This document shows positions 9,354-17,710 of a DNA stretch of 64,000 nt, in pieces. The stretch is from positions 1,054,001 through 1,118,000 of the forward strand of contig NZ_JACHWH010000001.1 of NCBI RefSeq assembly GCF_014191255.1, read 5' to 3'. Positions within the stretch are counted from its first letter, which is position 1, and every line of letters starts with the position of its first letter. Origin of the DNA: Amycolatopsis bartoniae. Its GTDB lineage: Bacteria > Actinomycetota > Actinomycetes > Mycobacteriales > Pseudonocardiaceae. The notes below the pieces were generated by a model. That model saw only the letters and a list, made by a program, of their open reading frames with translations, had not been told where the DNA came from and searched no databases. The position numbers were made by a program, and so were the translations under genes.

Positions 9354-9373
9354 AATTCACACTCTGTTGAATT
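9354..9373. promoter_or_regulatory. Palindrome over the promoter of the TetR gene, in the trpE-tetR gap
   Basis: AATTCA / TGAATT inverted repeat with an 8-nt spacer. It overlaps a well-placed promoter for the TetR gene: TTGAAT (9367-9372), 17-nt spacer, CATCAT (9390-9395), 6 nt, GTG. This suggests autoregulation. Whether divergent trpE is also controlled is unknown. Confidence 0.55.
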
Positions 9374-9401
9374 CCGGGACAGGGCGCGCCATCATGGACT
9401 G

Positions 9402-10031
9402 GTGACCACCGCCGACGACCCGAAGGCCGCCAAGCGCCGCGGCCGCCGCCCCGGCGGCCAGGACACGCGCGCCGCGCTCCTCGAAGCCGCCCGGGCGGTG
9501 TTCTCCGAAAACGGCTACGAGGGTGCCACGGTGCGCGCGATCGCCGCCAGGGCGGGCGTGGACGCGGCCATGGTGAACCACTGGTTCGGCGGCAAGGACG
9601 CCCTGTTCGCCAAGGCCGTGCTGCAGCTGCCGGTCGACGCCCAGGACGTGGTGGCCACCCTGGTGGAGGGCGACCTGGACTCGCTCGGCGAACGGATCGT
9701 CCGGCGGTTCGTCACCGCGTGGGACTCCACCTCCGGCGGCACCTTCCCCGCGCTCGTGCGCAGCCTGGCCAGTCACGACCAGGCCGCGATCGGGCTGCGG
9801 AACTTCCTCGTCGAGAACGTCCTCAGCAGGATCACGGCCCGGATCGAGACCGACCAGCCCCAGTTGCGCGCCACGCTGTGCGCCTCCCAGCTGATCGGCA
9901 TCGGCATGGCGCGGTACGTCGCGGCTTTCGAGCCCTTCGCGTCGGCCGACGTCGAGGTGCTCGTGGCGGCGGTGGGCCCCACGCTCCAGCGCTACCTCAC
10001 TGGCCCCCTCCGTTCCACACGTTCGAATTGA
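9402..10031 (+). CDS. TetR-family transcriptional regulator
   Basis: 209 residues. The basic N-terminal extension (KAAKRRGRRPGGQDTR) is followed by the TetR helix-turn-helix (AALLEAARAVFSENGYEGATV, then AARAGVDAAMVNHWFGGKDAL). The C-terminal domain resembles the TetR_C-type dimerisation fold found in many actinobacterial regulators. Leaderless GTG start. It is divergent from trpE and overlaps the convergent hypothetical gene by 35 nt. The ligand and targets are unknown. Confidence 0.88.
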   Translation: MTTADDPKAAKRRGRRPGGQDTRAALLEAARAVFSENGYEGATVRAIAARAGVDAAMVNHWFGGKDALFAKAVLQLPVDAQDVVATLVEGDLDSLGERIVRRFVTAWDSTSGGTFPALVRSLASHDQAAIGLRNFLVENVLSRITARIETDQPQLRATLCASQLIGIGMARYVAAFEPFASADVEVLVAAVGPTLQRYLTGPLRSTRSN

Positions 10032-10332
10032 CCGGGACCACTATCTTCTCCGGGTCCATTCCCAGCCGCCGCATTGCGCGCTCGACGTCGTTCACGTGCT
10101 CGTTCGCGATCCGTTCCGCCGCGCGGACGGAGAACTGGGCCGTCTCGAGGAACTGCCGCAGATCACCGCGGTCCGTAGTGGACAGTTCTCCGGGATTGTC
10201 CATGTCCGCTCGCACGACGTCCTCGATCGCGGTCTCCACCGCCATCAGGCCGTGCATCGCCTCGTCGAGCCGTTTGACCAACTGCCGCGCCCTACCGCGC
10301 AATTGCCCGTAATACATCCGCGTATCGCTCAT
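9997..10332 (-). CDS. Hypothetical protein, helical, 111 aa
   Basis: The ATG at 10332 opens MSDTRMYYGQLRGRARQLVK. The protein is soluble, charged and predicted to be mostly helical. No family is recognised. The last 35 nt overlap the convergent TetR gene, which is unusual but keeps high-GC codon usage in both frames. A variant GTCCGTAGTGGAC palindrome lies inside it (10171-10183). Confidence 0.6.
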   Translation of the reverse strand: MSDTRMYYGQLRGRARQLVKRLDEAMHGLMAVETAIEDVVRADMDNPGELSTTDRGDLRQFLETAQFSVRAAERIANEHVNDVERAMRRLGMDPEKIVVPVNSNVWNGGGQ

Positions 10333-10481
10333 CGCCGCACCCTTCGGGTTTCTCGGGGAGATTGTCTCGTCCCCATACAGTTCCGAAGATCGACGGCCTT
10401 GGCAACGAATCAGACAACGAGATCCGAAGTTCACCCGTAAGATCGATTCCAGCTCTTTTCCGCGGTAAACCGCGGTGGTTC

Positions 10482-10874
10482 CTACGCCGGTTCCTGGAGC
10501 CGGATCGCGATGCCCACCGTGCGGTCCGCGGGGCCGCGCAGGCGGCTGAAGAACATCGACACACGGCCGACGATCCCGTACTTCTTCGCGATCAGGCTCC
10601 GCACGCGCTCGCTCTCCGCGGCGTCCAGCAGGCGCGCCCGCCCGGCGAACTCCGGCCCGTGCGTGCGCTGCCCGCGCAGGTCGCACCCCTGCACGCGCAC
10701 GGTCCCGTCCCGCCGGATCCGCTTGACCTTCCCCGCCTTGCGTTCGCTCCACAGCGCCAGCTCGTCGCCGTAGGGCGCCGCCCACACGGGCGTCGGCACG
10801 GGGGTGCCGTCCTTGCGGTACGTGGTCACCAGCACGTACTTCTCGGCCATCAGCCGTTCGGTCTCGGAAGTCAT
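10482..10874 (-). CDS. PPOX-class F420-dependent oxidoreductase
   Basis: 130-residue split-barrel flavin/F420-binding protein. KYVLVTTYRKDGTPVPTPVWAA and LALWSERKAGKVKRIRRDG are characteristic of the small PPOX/Rv1155-like family that uses F420H2 or FMN. Substrates of these proteins are mostly unknown. The ATG is 6 nt after a CATAGT box, so it is probably leaderless. The next gene on the strand ends 7 nt upstream, so co-transcription is also possible. Confidence 0.85.
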   Translation of the reverse strand: MTSETERLMAEKYVLVTTYRKDGTPVPTPVWAAPYGDELALWSERKAGKVKRIRRDGTVRVQGCDLRGQRTHGPEFAGRARLLDAAESERVRSLIAKKYGIVGRVSMFFSRLRGPADRTVGIAIRLQEPA

Positions 10875-10881
10875 GCCGCCA

Positions 10882-11694
10882 CTATGAACCGACCTCGCCG
10901 AAGCGGGCCAACGCGAGCGCGGCCGCCACCGCCACGGCGAACCCCGCGACGGCGACCCAGCCGAAGCCCGCGCGCGTCGCGTCCCCGAGCGCGAACACCC
11001 CGATGAGCGACGGCAGCACGGTCTCCCCGACCACCATCAGCGCCGTCGCCGTGGTCACGCCGCCCCGCTGCAGCGCCGAGGCGTAGAACAGCATCCCGAG
11101 CGCGCCCGCGACAGCCACCGCGTACAGCGCCGGGTCCGCGAAGAACGCCCCCACGCTGCTGGTCGAGACGATGCGCCCGGCCAGCGCGACCAGCGCGAAC
11201 TCCAGCCCCGCCACCAGCCCGAGCGCGGTGCCGCGCAGCCGCCCGGCCGCCATGCCGACGGCCCCGACGACTCCCGTCGCCACCAGCAGCCCGACGTGGA
11301 AGGCCAGGCCCACCGGCTCCGAACCCTCGCTCTGCGCCGACGCGCCCAGCAGCGCGAGCCCCGCGCACACCAGCACCACGGCCGTCCATTCGCGAGCGTG
11401 CAGCCGGGTGCCGATGGCCATCGCCGCGACGGCCGTCACCGCCAGGCTCGCGGCGAGCGCGGCCTGCACGACGAACAGTGGCAGCACCCGCAACGCCACC
11501 AGTTGCGCGAGGAACCCCAGCACGTCCAGGCCCGTGCCCAGCACGTACCGCCACTGCCGGAACACCCGGACCAGCAGCCGCGGGTCGACCCCGCCGTCGC
11601 CCGCGGCGACGGCCCGCGCCGCCACCGCCTGGAACACCGACGCCACCCCGTACGCCACGGCCGCGACCAACGCACACAGCAATCCCCACCACAT
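10882..11694 (-). CDS. DMT-superfamily (EamA-like) membrane transporter
   Basis: 270 residues with about nine or ten predicted membrane helices and the two-repeat pattern of drug/metabolite transporters. The N-terminal helix WWGLLCALVAAVAYGVAS and the second half starting near FHVGLLVATGVVGAVG are visible. I start it at the ATG at 11694, which sits 7 nt after TAGGGT, instead of the GTG 9 nt upstream that falls inside that box. The substrate is unknown. It is divergent from hisF. Confidence 0.85.
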   Translation of the reverse strand: MWWGLLCALVAAVAYGVASVFQAVAARAVAAGDGGVDPRLLVRVFRQWRYVLGTGLDVLGFLAQLVALRVLPLFVVQAALAASLAVTAVAAMAIGTRLHAREWTAVVLVCAGLALLGASAQSEGSEPVGLAFHVGLLVATGVVGAVGMAAGRLRGTALGLVAGLEFALVALAGRIVSTSSVGAFFADPALYAVAVAGALGMLFYASALQRGGVTTATALMVVGETVLPSLIGVFALGDATRAGFGWVAVAGFAVAVAAALALARFGEVGS

Positions 11695-11738
11695 CCCGCC
11701 CACCCTACGGGCGAAACGGCGCCCATTAAGCTGGGCAT

Positions 11739-12512
11739 ATGTCCGTAGCCGTGAGGGTGATCCCCTGTCTGGACGTCGACGCCGGCCGAGTGGTGAAGGG
11801 CGTCAACTTCGCCGACCTGCGCGACGCGGGCGACCCGGTGGAGCTGGCCCGCCTGTACGACGCCGAGGGCGCGGACGAGCTGACGTTCCTCGACGTCACC
11901 GCCTCCTCCGGCAACCGGGAGACCACCTTCGACGTGGTGCGCCGCACGGCCGAGCAGGTGTTCATCCCGCTCACCGTCGGCGGTGGCGTGCGCACCACCG
12001 AGGACGTGGACCGGCTGCTGCGGGCGGGCGCGGACAAGGTGAGCATCAACACGGCGGCGATCGCGCGGCCGGAGTTCCTGCGCGAGGCGTCGCACCGGTA
12101 CGGGGCGCAGTGCATCGTGCTGTCGGTCGACGCCCGGCGCGTGCCCGAGGGCGGCGAGCCGACGCCGTCCGGTTTCGAGGTCACCACGCACGGCGGCCGC
12201 AAGGGCACCGGGATCGACGCGGTCGAGTGGGCCGCGCGCGGCGAGGAGCTGGGGGTCGGCGAGATCCTGCTGAACTCGATGGACGCCGACGGCACCAAGA
12301 ACGGCTTCGACCTGGAGCTGATCGAGCTGACGCGCAAGGTCGTGCGGGTGCCGGTGATCGCGAGCGGCGGCGCCGGTGCGGTGGAGCACTTCCTGCCCGC
12401 GGTGCGCGCGGGGGCCGACGCCGTGCTGGCCGCCAGCGTGTTCCACTTCGGACAGTTGAAGATCGGCGACGTCAAGGAGTCCCTGCGCGGGGGCGGGGTC
12501 GAGGTCCGGTGA
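11739..12512 (+). CDS. hisF: Imidazole glycerol phosphate synthase, cyclase subunit
   Basis: HisF joins PRFAR with ammonia delivered by HisH to form imidazole glycerol phosphate and AICAR. The 257-residue half-barrel-repeat protein has the catalytic Asp in [18 protein letters not shown], the second catalytic Asp in VLSVDARR and [12 protein letters not shown]. The ATG follows TAAGCT by 6 nt, so the transcript is probably leaderless. It overlaps the next gene by 4 nt. Its partner hisH is at 13987-14616 on the opposite strand. Confidence 0.98.
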   Translation: MSVAVRVIPCLDVDAGRVVKGVNFADLRDAGDPVELARLYDAEGADELTFLDVTASSGNRETTFDVVRRTAEQVFIPLTVGGGVRTTEDVDRLLRAGADKVSINTAAIARPEFLREASHRYGAQCIVLSVDARRVPEGGEPTPSGFEVTTHGGRKGTGIDAVEWAARGEELGVGEILLNSMDADGTKNGFDLELIELTRKVVRVPVIASGGAGAVEHFLPAVRAGADAVLAASVFHFGQLKIGDVKESLRGGGVEVR

Positions 12513-12874
12513 AGCGCATCGAAGTCCGGGTGACGATGGCACTGATGGTCGGGCTGGGGCTGGCGTACACGCTGCTCGGGGTGATCATCGTGACCACGTC
12601 CGAGGCGTCGCCGCGCACGCTGCTGCTGCCGATCGCGAGCGTGGTCCTCGGCGGGCTCGTCACGGCCGGGCTGGCGCTGCGGATGCCGTCCGCGCGGTTC
12701 TTCGGGTTCGCCGTCGCCGCGCTGCTCGCCCTGCTGCACGCGTTCCTGCTGCTGGCCAGCGCGGTGCTGTTGTTCAAGCTGTTCTCCGGCCTGCTCGCGG
12801 CCGGTTACGTCTACGCGTGGGTGCTGCTCAACTCCGGGCCCATGCGCCGCTACCTGCTCGGAGACGCCGCGTGA
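12509..12874 (+). CDS. Small membrane protein between hisF and hisI
   Basis: 121 residues with four hydrophobic segments ([77 protein letters not shown]). The GTG overlaps the hisF stop and the gene's own stop overlaps the hisI GTG, both by 4 nt, so it is translationally locked into the operon. No function is recognised. Confidence 0.75.
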   Translation: MKRIEVRVTMALMVGLGLAYTLLGVIIVTTSEASPRTLLLPIASVVLGGLVTAGLALRMPSARFFGFAVAALLALLHAFLLLASAVLLFKLFSGLLAAGYVYAWVLLNSGPMRRYLLGDAA

Positions 12875-13227
12875 GCCTCGACCCCGCACTGGCCGGCCGC
12901 CTCAAGCGGAACGCCGACGGCCTGATCTGCGCCGTGGTGGTGGACCACGCGACGTCGGACGTGCTGATGGTGGCGTGGATGAACGACGAAGCGCTGGAGC
13001 GCACGCTCACCACCCGCCGCGGCACGTACTGGTCCCGCAGCCGCCAGGAGCTGTGGGTGAAGGGCGAGACGTCGGGGCACGTGCAGCACGTGCGCGAGGT
13101 GCGCCTGGACTGCGACGCGGACACCGTGCTCGTGCGGGTGGACCAGGTCGGCCCGGCCTGCCACACGAACACGCGCACCTGCTTCGACACCGACGAGCGA
13201 CTGCTACTGGCCGACGACGGGGCCTGA
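12871..13227 (+). CDS. hisI: Phosphoribosyl-AMP cyclohydrolase
   Basis: Opens the adenine ring of phosphoribosyl-AMP, the third step of His synthesis. The 118-residue monofunctional enzyme has the zinc/magnesium motifs [14 protein letters not shown] and CHTNTRTCF, and [10 protein letters not shown] in the N-terminal half. No HisE domain is attached; hisE and hisG are not in the window. The GTG start at 12871 (coupled to the preceding gene) is preferred over the longer frame because family members start near SLDPALAG. Confidence 0.96.
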   Translation: MSLDPALAGRLKRNADGLICAVVVDHATSDVLMVAWMNDEALERTLTTRRGTYWSRSRQELWVKGETSGHVQHVREVRLDCDADTVLVRVDQVGPACHTNTRTCFDTDERLLLADDGA

Positions 13228-13232
13228 CGCGC

Positions 13233-13964
13233 TCAGCGGACGGCGGCCAGTGCCTCCGGCAACGTGAAAGCCCCCGCGTAGAGGGCCTTGCCCACGATCG
13301 AACCTTCCACGCCGTCGCCCGCGAGGGCCGCCAGCGCGCGCAGATCGTCCAAACTGGACACTCCGCCCGAGGCGATCACCGGGGCGTCGGTGCGGGCCGC
13401 GACCTCGCGGAGCAGCTCCACGTTCGGGCCCTTGAGCGTGCCGTCCTTGCTCACGTCCGTCACCACGTACCGGGCGGCGCCGTCGCGGTCGAGGCGCTCC
13501 AGCACCTCCCACAGGTCGCCGCCGTCCTGCGTCCAGCCGCGCGCCGCCAGCCGGTGCCCCGCCTCGGTGATGCGCACGTCCAGCCCGATGGCGACCCGGT
13601 CGCCGTACGTGGCGACGGCCTTCGCGGTCCACTCCGGGTCCTCCAGCGCCGCCGTGCCCAGGTTCACCCGGCGGGCGCCGGTGGCCAGCGCGGCCTCCAG
13701 CGACGCGTCGTCGCGGATGCCGCCCGACAGCTCGACCTGCACGTCCAGCCGGCCGACCACGCGGGCCAGCAGCTCCCGGTTCGAGCCCTTGCCGAACGCC
13801 GCGTCGAGGTCGACCAGGTGGATCCACTCCGCCCCGTCGCGCTGCCACGCCAGGGCCGCCTCCAGCGGGTCCCCGTAGGAGGTCTCGGTACCGGCTTCGC
13901 CCTGGACGAGCCGGACGGCCTGGCCGTCGGCCACGTCCACGGCGGGAAGGAGCGTGAAAGTCAC
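13233..13964 (-). CDS. priA: Phosphoribosyl isomerase A (HisA, probably also TrpF activity)
   Basis: 243-residue TIM barrel of the HisA family: [29 protein letters not shown] and [13 protein letters not shown] give both catalytic Asp residues and both phosphate-binding loops. HisA isomerises ProFAR to PRFAR. In actinobacteria lacking trpF, PriA also isomerises phosphoribosyl anthranilate. The trp genes of this window lack trpF, so the dual role is likely, although the rest of the genome is unseen. It is convergent with hisI, 5 nt apart, and 22 nt downstream of hisH. Confidence 0.94.
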   Translation of the reverse strand: MTFTLLPAVDVADGQAVRLVQGEAGTETSYGDPLEAALAWQRDGAEWIHLVDLDAAFGKGSNRELLARVVGRLDVQVELSGGIRDDASLEAALATGARRVNLGTAALEDPEWTAKAVATYGDRVAIGLDVRITEAGHRLAARGWTQDGGDLWEVLERLDRDGAARYVVTDVSKDGTLKGPNVELLREVAARTDAPVIASGGVSSLDDLRALAALAGDGVEGSIVGKALYAGAFTLPEALAAVR

Positions 13965-13986
13965 GCGGCCACGATAGCTGAGCTGC

Positions 13987-14616
13987 TCAAAGGCTCCGCA
14001 GCCAGTTCTCCAGCAGGTGCGCGCCCGCGTCGCCGGACTTCTCCGGGTGGAACTGCGTCGCCCACAGCGGCCCGTTCTCCGCGGCCGCCACGAAGTCCTC
14101 GCCGTGGTGCGCCCACGTCACCTTCGGCTGCTGCCCCGGCAGGCCCGAGTCGAGCTCCCACCGGCGCGCGGCGTAGGAGTGCACGAAGTAGAACCGCGTG
14201 CCGGCGTCCATTCCGGCGAACAGCTGCGAATCGGCGGGCGGGCGGACCGTGTTCCACCCCATGTGCGGCACGACGTCGGCGTGCAGGCGCTCCACCGTGC
14301 CCGGCCACTCGCCGGTGCCCTCGGACTCCACGCCGTGCTCGACCCCGCGCTCGAACAGGATCTGCATCCCGACGCAGATGCCCAGCACCGGGCGGCCGCC
14401 GGCCAGCCGCGTGCCGATGATCTTCTCACCGCCGACGGCGAGCAACCCCCGCATGCACGCGGCGAACGCGCCCACCCCGGGCACCACCAGCCCGTCGGCC
14501 TCCAGCGCCGCATGCGGGTCGGCGGTCACCTCGACCTCGGCGCCGACGCGGCGCACGGCACGTTCGGCGGAGCGGAGGTTCCCGGAACCGTAATCCAGAA
14601 TCACGACGCGAGTCAC
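13987..14616 (-). CDS. hisH: Imidazole glycerol phosphate synthase, glutaminase subunit
   Basis: 209-residue class I glutamine amidotransferase supplying ammonia to HisF. Nucleophile Cys81 is in LGICVGMQ and the His/Glu dyad in [16 protein letters not shown] at the N-terminus is HisH-specific. The GTG is 6 nt after TAGACT, consistent with a leaderless transcript for hisH-priA. In the M. tuberculosis arrangement hisH follows hisB; here hisB is 7.3 kb away, separated by the soxR/MMPL region. Confidence 0.97.
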   Translation of the reverse strand: MTRVVILDYGSGNLRSAERAVRRVGAEVEVTADPHAALEADGLVVPGVGAFAACMRGLLAVGGEKIIGTRLAGGRPVLGICVGMQILFERGVEHGVESEGTGEWPGTVERLHADVVPHMGWNTVRPPADSQLFAGMDAGTRFYFVHSYAARRWELDSGLPGQQPKVTWAHHGEDFVAAAENGPLWATQFHPEKSGDAGAHLLENWLRSL

Positions 14617-14724
14617 CCCGCCAGTCTAGGGTGGCCCCGCGGACGCTTCCAGCACGGGAAAGTCCGGTTTGAACTCCCGGACCGCGGGGAATGAGTTCGG
14701 CGGGGGCAGGCAAAGGGAGTGACT

Positions 14725-15081
14725 ATGCGGTCACAACACAGTTCCAGGGCACGCCCCGGCCGGAAGATCCTTGCCCTGACCGGACTTCTCGCCGACGAGC
14801 TGCAGCACCTCGACGCACGCGAGCTGGACGCGGCCGAGGTCCGCACGCTGATGCACGACCTCACCGGCACCGCCTCCGCCCTCACCCGGATCCTCGACGG
14901 GCTGCGCGACTGCCCGCTGCTCACCCCGCCGGGGCAGGAGCCCGGCGTGCACCACACGGTGTGCAGCGAGCTGGAGCAGGCGGCAGCCGCGGCCGAGGAC
15001 CTGCGGGTGACGGCGGAGTCGTTGTGCCGGCTGCTACCGGCGGAGGCGGTGGTGCCGGAGCGCAGAACGCTTCAGCCGTAG
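14725..15081 (+). CDS. Hypothetical protein, 118 aa
   Basis: The ATG start is preceded by AAAGGGAG at 5-nt spacing. The protein is basic at the N-terminus (MRSQHSSRARPGRK) and then largely helical (LLADELQHLDARELDAAEV), with two Cys at DCP and VCSE. No family is recognised. Its last 10 nt overlap the end of the convergent transketolase gene. Confidence 0.6.
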   Translation: MRSQHSSRARPGRKILALTGLLADELQHLDARELDAAEVRTLMHDLTGTASALTRILDGLRDCPLLTPPGQEPGVHHTVCSELEQAAAAAEDLRVTAESLCRLLPAEAVVPERRTLQP

Positions 15082-15959
15082 AACCCGCGGATCGCGGACG
15101 TGAGGCCCGGCACGTCGAGCCCGTGCGCGGCGTCGTGGTCGGCCGGGGTGCCGTAGAGACGGACCTCCGCGTCGCGGCGGACGCCGAGGCTGAGCAGCCG
15201 GTGCGGCACGTCGGCGAGGGCTTCCGCGACGTGGTGCGCGGAGGTGCCCGCGAGGTACGGCTCGACGAGGACGACGTCGGCACGGTCGTTGGTCGCAGCG
15301 CGCAGGCTCTTGGCGTCGAAGGGCCGGACGGTGTGCGCGTAGAGCACTGTGACGTCGAGCCCTTCGGTGGCCGCGAGCACGTTGTCGAGCAGGGGGCCGA
15401 CGGCCAGCACCACTCCGTCGTGTCCCTGCCGGACGGTCTGGAACCCGGCGCCGAGGTGGGGCTCGGCGTTCGCCTGCGAGCTGAGCCGGAGGTAGACGCT
15501 GCCGTCGCCGGGCAGGGATTCGAGCAGCAGCCGGCGGGCTTCCTCCGGGTGGCCGGGCACGTGCACGGTCCAGCCGGGGATGGTGTCCAGGAGCGCGACG
15601 TCCCCCGGTGACTGGTGCGTGCGGCCGTCGGACGACCTGTCGTAGGACGCGCCCGCGGAGACCAGGACCGCGCCGACACCCTGGTGGGTGAGATCGAGTT
15701 TCACCTGTTCGTAGGGCCGCTCGACGAGGAACGGCGGGAAGCTGTGCGCGACAGGGCGCAGGCCCGCGAGCGCGAGGCCGCCGGTGACGCCGACGAGCGC
15801 CTGTTCGCGGATGCCGACGTTGAGCACGCGGTCCGGGTGGCGCCGCCGGGTGCCGGCCAGCTGGGCGGCGGAGATCTCGGCGAGCACGAGCACCAGCCGG
15901 GGGTCGGCGTCCAGCATTTCGTCTATTGTGGACAGGAAGGTTTCGCGCATGTCCAGCAC
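15072..15959 (-). CDS. Transketolase C-terminal subunit (split transketolase)
   Basis: 295 residues covering the pyrimidine-binding and C-terminal domains of a transketolase: VLNVGIREQALVGVTGGLALAG holds the catalytic Glu that activates ThDP, followed by GVGAVLVSAGASYDRSSDGRTHQSPGDVALL. The partner subunit is encoded just upstream, 3 nt away. Two-gene transketolases occur in many bacteria and archaea and transfer two-carbon units between sugar phosphates, but some act on other substrates. The operon's promoter carries a SoxR-like box, suggesting redox-stress induction. A downstream ATG at 15950 is an alternative start. Confidence 0.87.
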   Translation of the reverse strand: MLDMRETFLSTIDEMLDADPRLVLVLAEISAAQLAGTRRRHPDRVLNVGIREQALVGVTGGLALAGLRPVAHSFPPFLVERPYEQVKLDLTHQGVGAVLVSAGASYDRSSDGRTHQSPGDVALLDTIPGWTVHVPGHPEEARRLLLESLPGDGSVYLRLSSQANAEPHLGAGFQTVRQGHDGVVLAVGPLLDNVLAATEGLDVTVLYAHTVRPFDAKSLRAATNDRADVVLVEPYLAGTSAHHVAEALADVPHRLLSLGVRRDAEVRLYGTPADHDAAHGLDVPGLTSAIRGFYG

Positions 15960-15962
15960 TGG

Positions 15963-16643
15963 TCAGGATTCCTTCGGTTCGACGACGGCGACCACGCACA
16001 GGGGTGCGTGCGGGTGCGGGGTGGTGAAGGCGTCGTACAGGGCGTCGTGGTCGCGGCCGTCGACGGTGCGGGTGACCCAGTTCTCGACGGCGAAGCGCCG
16101 GTCGATGCCGCCGGGCCAGCCGTAGGTGGCGGACTGGTTGTCGATCACGACGGCGGTCAGCCGGTCGAGGGAGAGGCGGCCGGCGAGCGCGACGGCCTCC
16201 CAGTTGGAACCCTCGTCGAGTTCGGCGTCGCCGACGAGCACGACGACCCGGGAGTCGATGTGCTGCGCCCGCAGGCCGAGCGCGGTGCCGGTGGCCAGCG
16301 CGAGGCCGTGGCCGAGGGAGCCGCTGGAGATCTCGACGCCGGGTACGCGGGTGCGGTCGGGGTGCAGGCCGAGGCGGGAGCCTGCCGACGCCCAGTCGTC
16401 GAGCTCGGCGGGGTCCAGGAAGCCCTTGGCGGCCAGCACGGCGTAGTAGGCCATGGGGCCGTGGCCCTTGGACAGCAGGAAGCGGTCGCGCCGCGGGTCG
16501 TGCGCGTTCGCGGGCGAGATGTTCAGGACGCGGTCGTACAGCACCCACAGAACGTCCACAGTGGACTGCGCGGCGGGCTCGTGCTTCTCGTCGCCGGTCA
16601 GGCGGGCGATCAGGGCGGACAGGTCCGGCGTGGCGGTGGTCAT
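15963..16643 (-). CDS. Transketolase N-terminal (ThDP-binding) subunit
   Basis: 226 residues carrying the ThDP diphosphate-binding half: RFLLSKGHGPMAYYAVLAAKG, ISSGSLGHGLALATG and VVLVGDAELDEGSNWEAVALAG, the last being the GDx(n)N cofactor motif. The catalytic Glu is on the downstream-encoded subunit. The ATG at 16643 is chosen because it follows, by 6 nt, the -10 CACCGT of a 19-nt-spacer promoter; an in-frame GTG at 16658 would fall inside that promoter. It is divergent from soxR. Confidence 0.88.
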   Translation of the reverse strand: MTTATPDLSALIARLTGDEKHEPAAQSTVDVLWVLYDRVLNISPANAHDPRRDRFLLSKGHGPMAYYAVLAAKGFLDPAELDDWASAGSRLGLHPDRTRVPGVEISSGSLGHGLALATGTALGLRAQHIDSRVVVLVGDAELDEGSNWEAVALAGRLSLDRLTAVVIDNQSATYGWPGGIDRRFAVENWVTRTVDGRDHDALYDAFTTPHPHAPLCVVAVVEPKES

Positions 16644-16649
16644 GCCGTC

Positions 16650-16680
16650 ACGGTGCAACCTCGACTTAGGTTGAAGTCAA
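16650..16680 (-). promoter_or_regulatory. SoxR-type promoter of the transketolase operon
   Basis: On the minus strand: TTGACT (16680-16675), a 19-nt spacer, CACCGT (16655-16650), 6 nt, ATG. The 18-bp sequence CTTCAACCTAAGTCGAGG (16659-16676) matches the enteric SoxR box CCTCAAGTTAACTTGAGG at 13 of 18 positions and sits exactly as in the soxS promoter. A 19-nt spacer is the hallmark of promoters activated by MerR-family proteins. Confidence 0.8.
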
Positions 16681-16689
16681 GGTTAGGCT
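16661..16689 (+). promoter_or_regulatory. Promoter of soxR overlapping the SoxR box
   Basis: TCGACT (16661-16666), a 17-nt spacer, TAGGCT (16684-16689), 6 nt, then the GTG of soxR. Normal spacing suggests constitutive expression, possibly dampened by SoxR bound to the shared box. Confidence 0.6.
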
Positions 16690-16695
16690 GGTCGT

Positions 16696-17157
16696 GTGAC
16701 CAAGCTTGGCGACCACCTCAGCATCGGGCAGGTCGCGGAACGCAGTGGCGTGCCGCACACCGCGCTGCGGTTCTACGAGGACCGCGGGCTGATCTCCTCG
16801 GAGCGGTCCGCGGGCAACCAGCGCCGCTACCCGAGGACCGTGCTGCGGCGGATCGCGTTCATCCGGGCGGCGCAGCGGGTGGGGCTGAGTCTCGAAGAGA
16901 TCAGCAGTGCGCTGGCGACGCTGCCGAAGGACCACGCGCCGACGAAGGCGGACTGGGCCCGGCTGTCGCGGAACTGGCAGGAGGAGCTCGACGCGCGGAT
17001 CGACGCGCTGCAGCGCCTGCGCGACCGGCTGACGGGTTGCGTGGGGTGCGGTTGTCTCTCCCTTCGGGTGTGCGGCCTGTACAACCAGGACGACCAGATG
17101 TCCCACTTCGGCCCCGGCGCGAGGCTGCTGAAACCCGCCCTGGAGGGCGGGGTCTAG
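16696..17157 (+). CDS. soxR: Redox-sensing transcriptional activator SoxR
   Basis: 153-residue MerR-family protein. N-terminal winged helix SIGQVAERSGVPHTALRFYEDRG, a long dimerisation helix, then the [2Fe-2S] ligands Cys115, Cys118, Cys120 and Cys126 in the pattern CxxCxC(x5)C, followed by LYN as in known SoxR proteins. Oxidation of the cluster by redox-cycling compounds activates transcription. In actinobacteria SoxR usually controls a small set of oxidoreductase and exporter genes. The only SoxR-type box seen here is in the divergent transketolase promoter, so that operon is the likely target. Confidence 0.95.
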   Translation: MTKLGDHLSIGQVAERSGVPHTALRFYEDRGLISSERSAGNQRRYPRTVLRRIAFIRAAQRVGLSLEEISSALATLPKDHAPTKADWARLSRNWQEELDARIDALQRLRDRLTGCVGCGCLSLRVCGLYNQDDQMSHFGPGARLLKPALEGGV

Positions 17158-17364
17158 CGGCGCCGGTGGGGCAGTTCGAGTAGCGGTGACGGGACCTCCG
17201 GGACTTGGGCAGTGCTCGCGGGCCGGTTCCGGCCCTGGTGATCGGCAATTGAAGGCGGCGGTTCGAGCGCTGCACGGTGGCGCCATCGAGCCGAACCGAC
17301 TGCATCCGGCCCCGCGGAGCCGCCGACATACCGCACAGCGGCCGTCGCCGGACAGGCGCCACCC

Positions 17365-17649
17365 TCACGGCGGCCACCGCCGACAGGGACGTGTGGAGCC
17401 CAGCCGCGTAACCCCCGCGCACGGTGCCGGCGTACCACCCCGAGAAGCCCCGCCCGCCGCCAAAAGCGCGCAGTCGCACCGGGCGTGCCGCAGCACCGCG
17501 GCCACCGAGGGCGCGCAGGACGCACGCCACCGGGTGGTCCAGCGCAGGCTGTGGTCGCAGCCGTGGTCGTGCAGGACCCGCGCCAGGTAGCACCGCAGGC
17601 ATTCGCGCGGCAGCGGGGTGGTCCAGCTCTCGACCAGCTCGGCATTCAT
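17365..17649 (-). CDS. DUF2695-like small cysteine-containing protein
   Basis: 94 residues from the ATG at 17649, which has a GGGGGGA ribosome-binding site 5 nt upstream. ECLRCYLARVLHDHGCDHSL followed by RWTTRW, and later CDCALL, resemble the actinobacterial DUF2695 family, whose function is unknown. The last about 35 residues are low-complexity and Arg/Pro rich. The 207 nt between soxR and this gene hold nothing I recognise. Confidence 0.6.
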   Translation of the reverse strand: MNAELVESWTTPLPRECLRCYLARVLHDHGCDHSLRWTTRWRASCAPSVAAVLRHARCDCALLAAGGASRGGTPAPCAGVTRLGSTRPCRRWPP

Positions 17650-17710
17650 CGTTCCCCCCAGGAAATCGTCGATCACCGAGGTCTACCACCCGCCACCGAC
17701 AATTCCGGGC

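Noticed and set aside
9310-9401. Trp attenuator leader upstream of trpE
   Set aside because: No short frame with Trp codons and no terminator/antiterminator pair; trpE appears to be transcribed without a leader.
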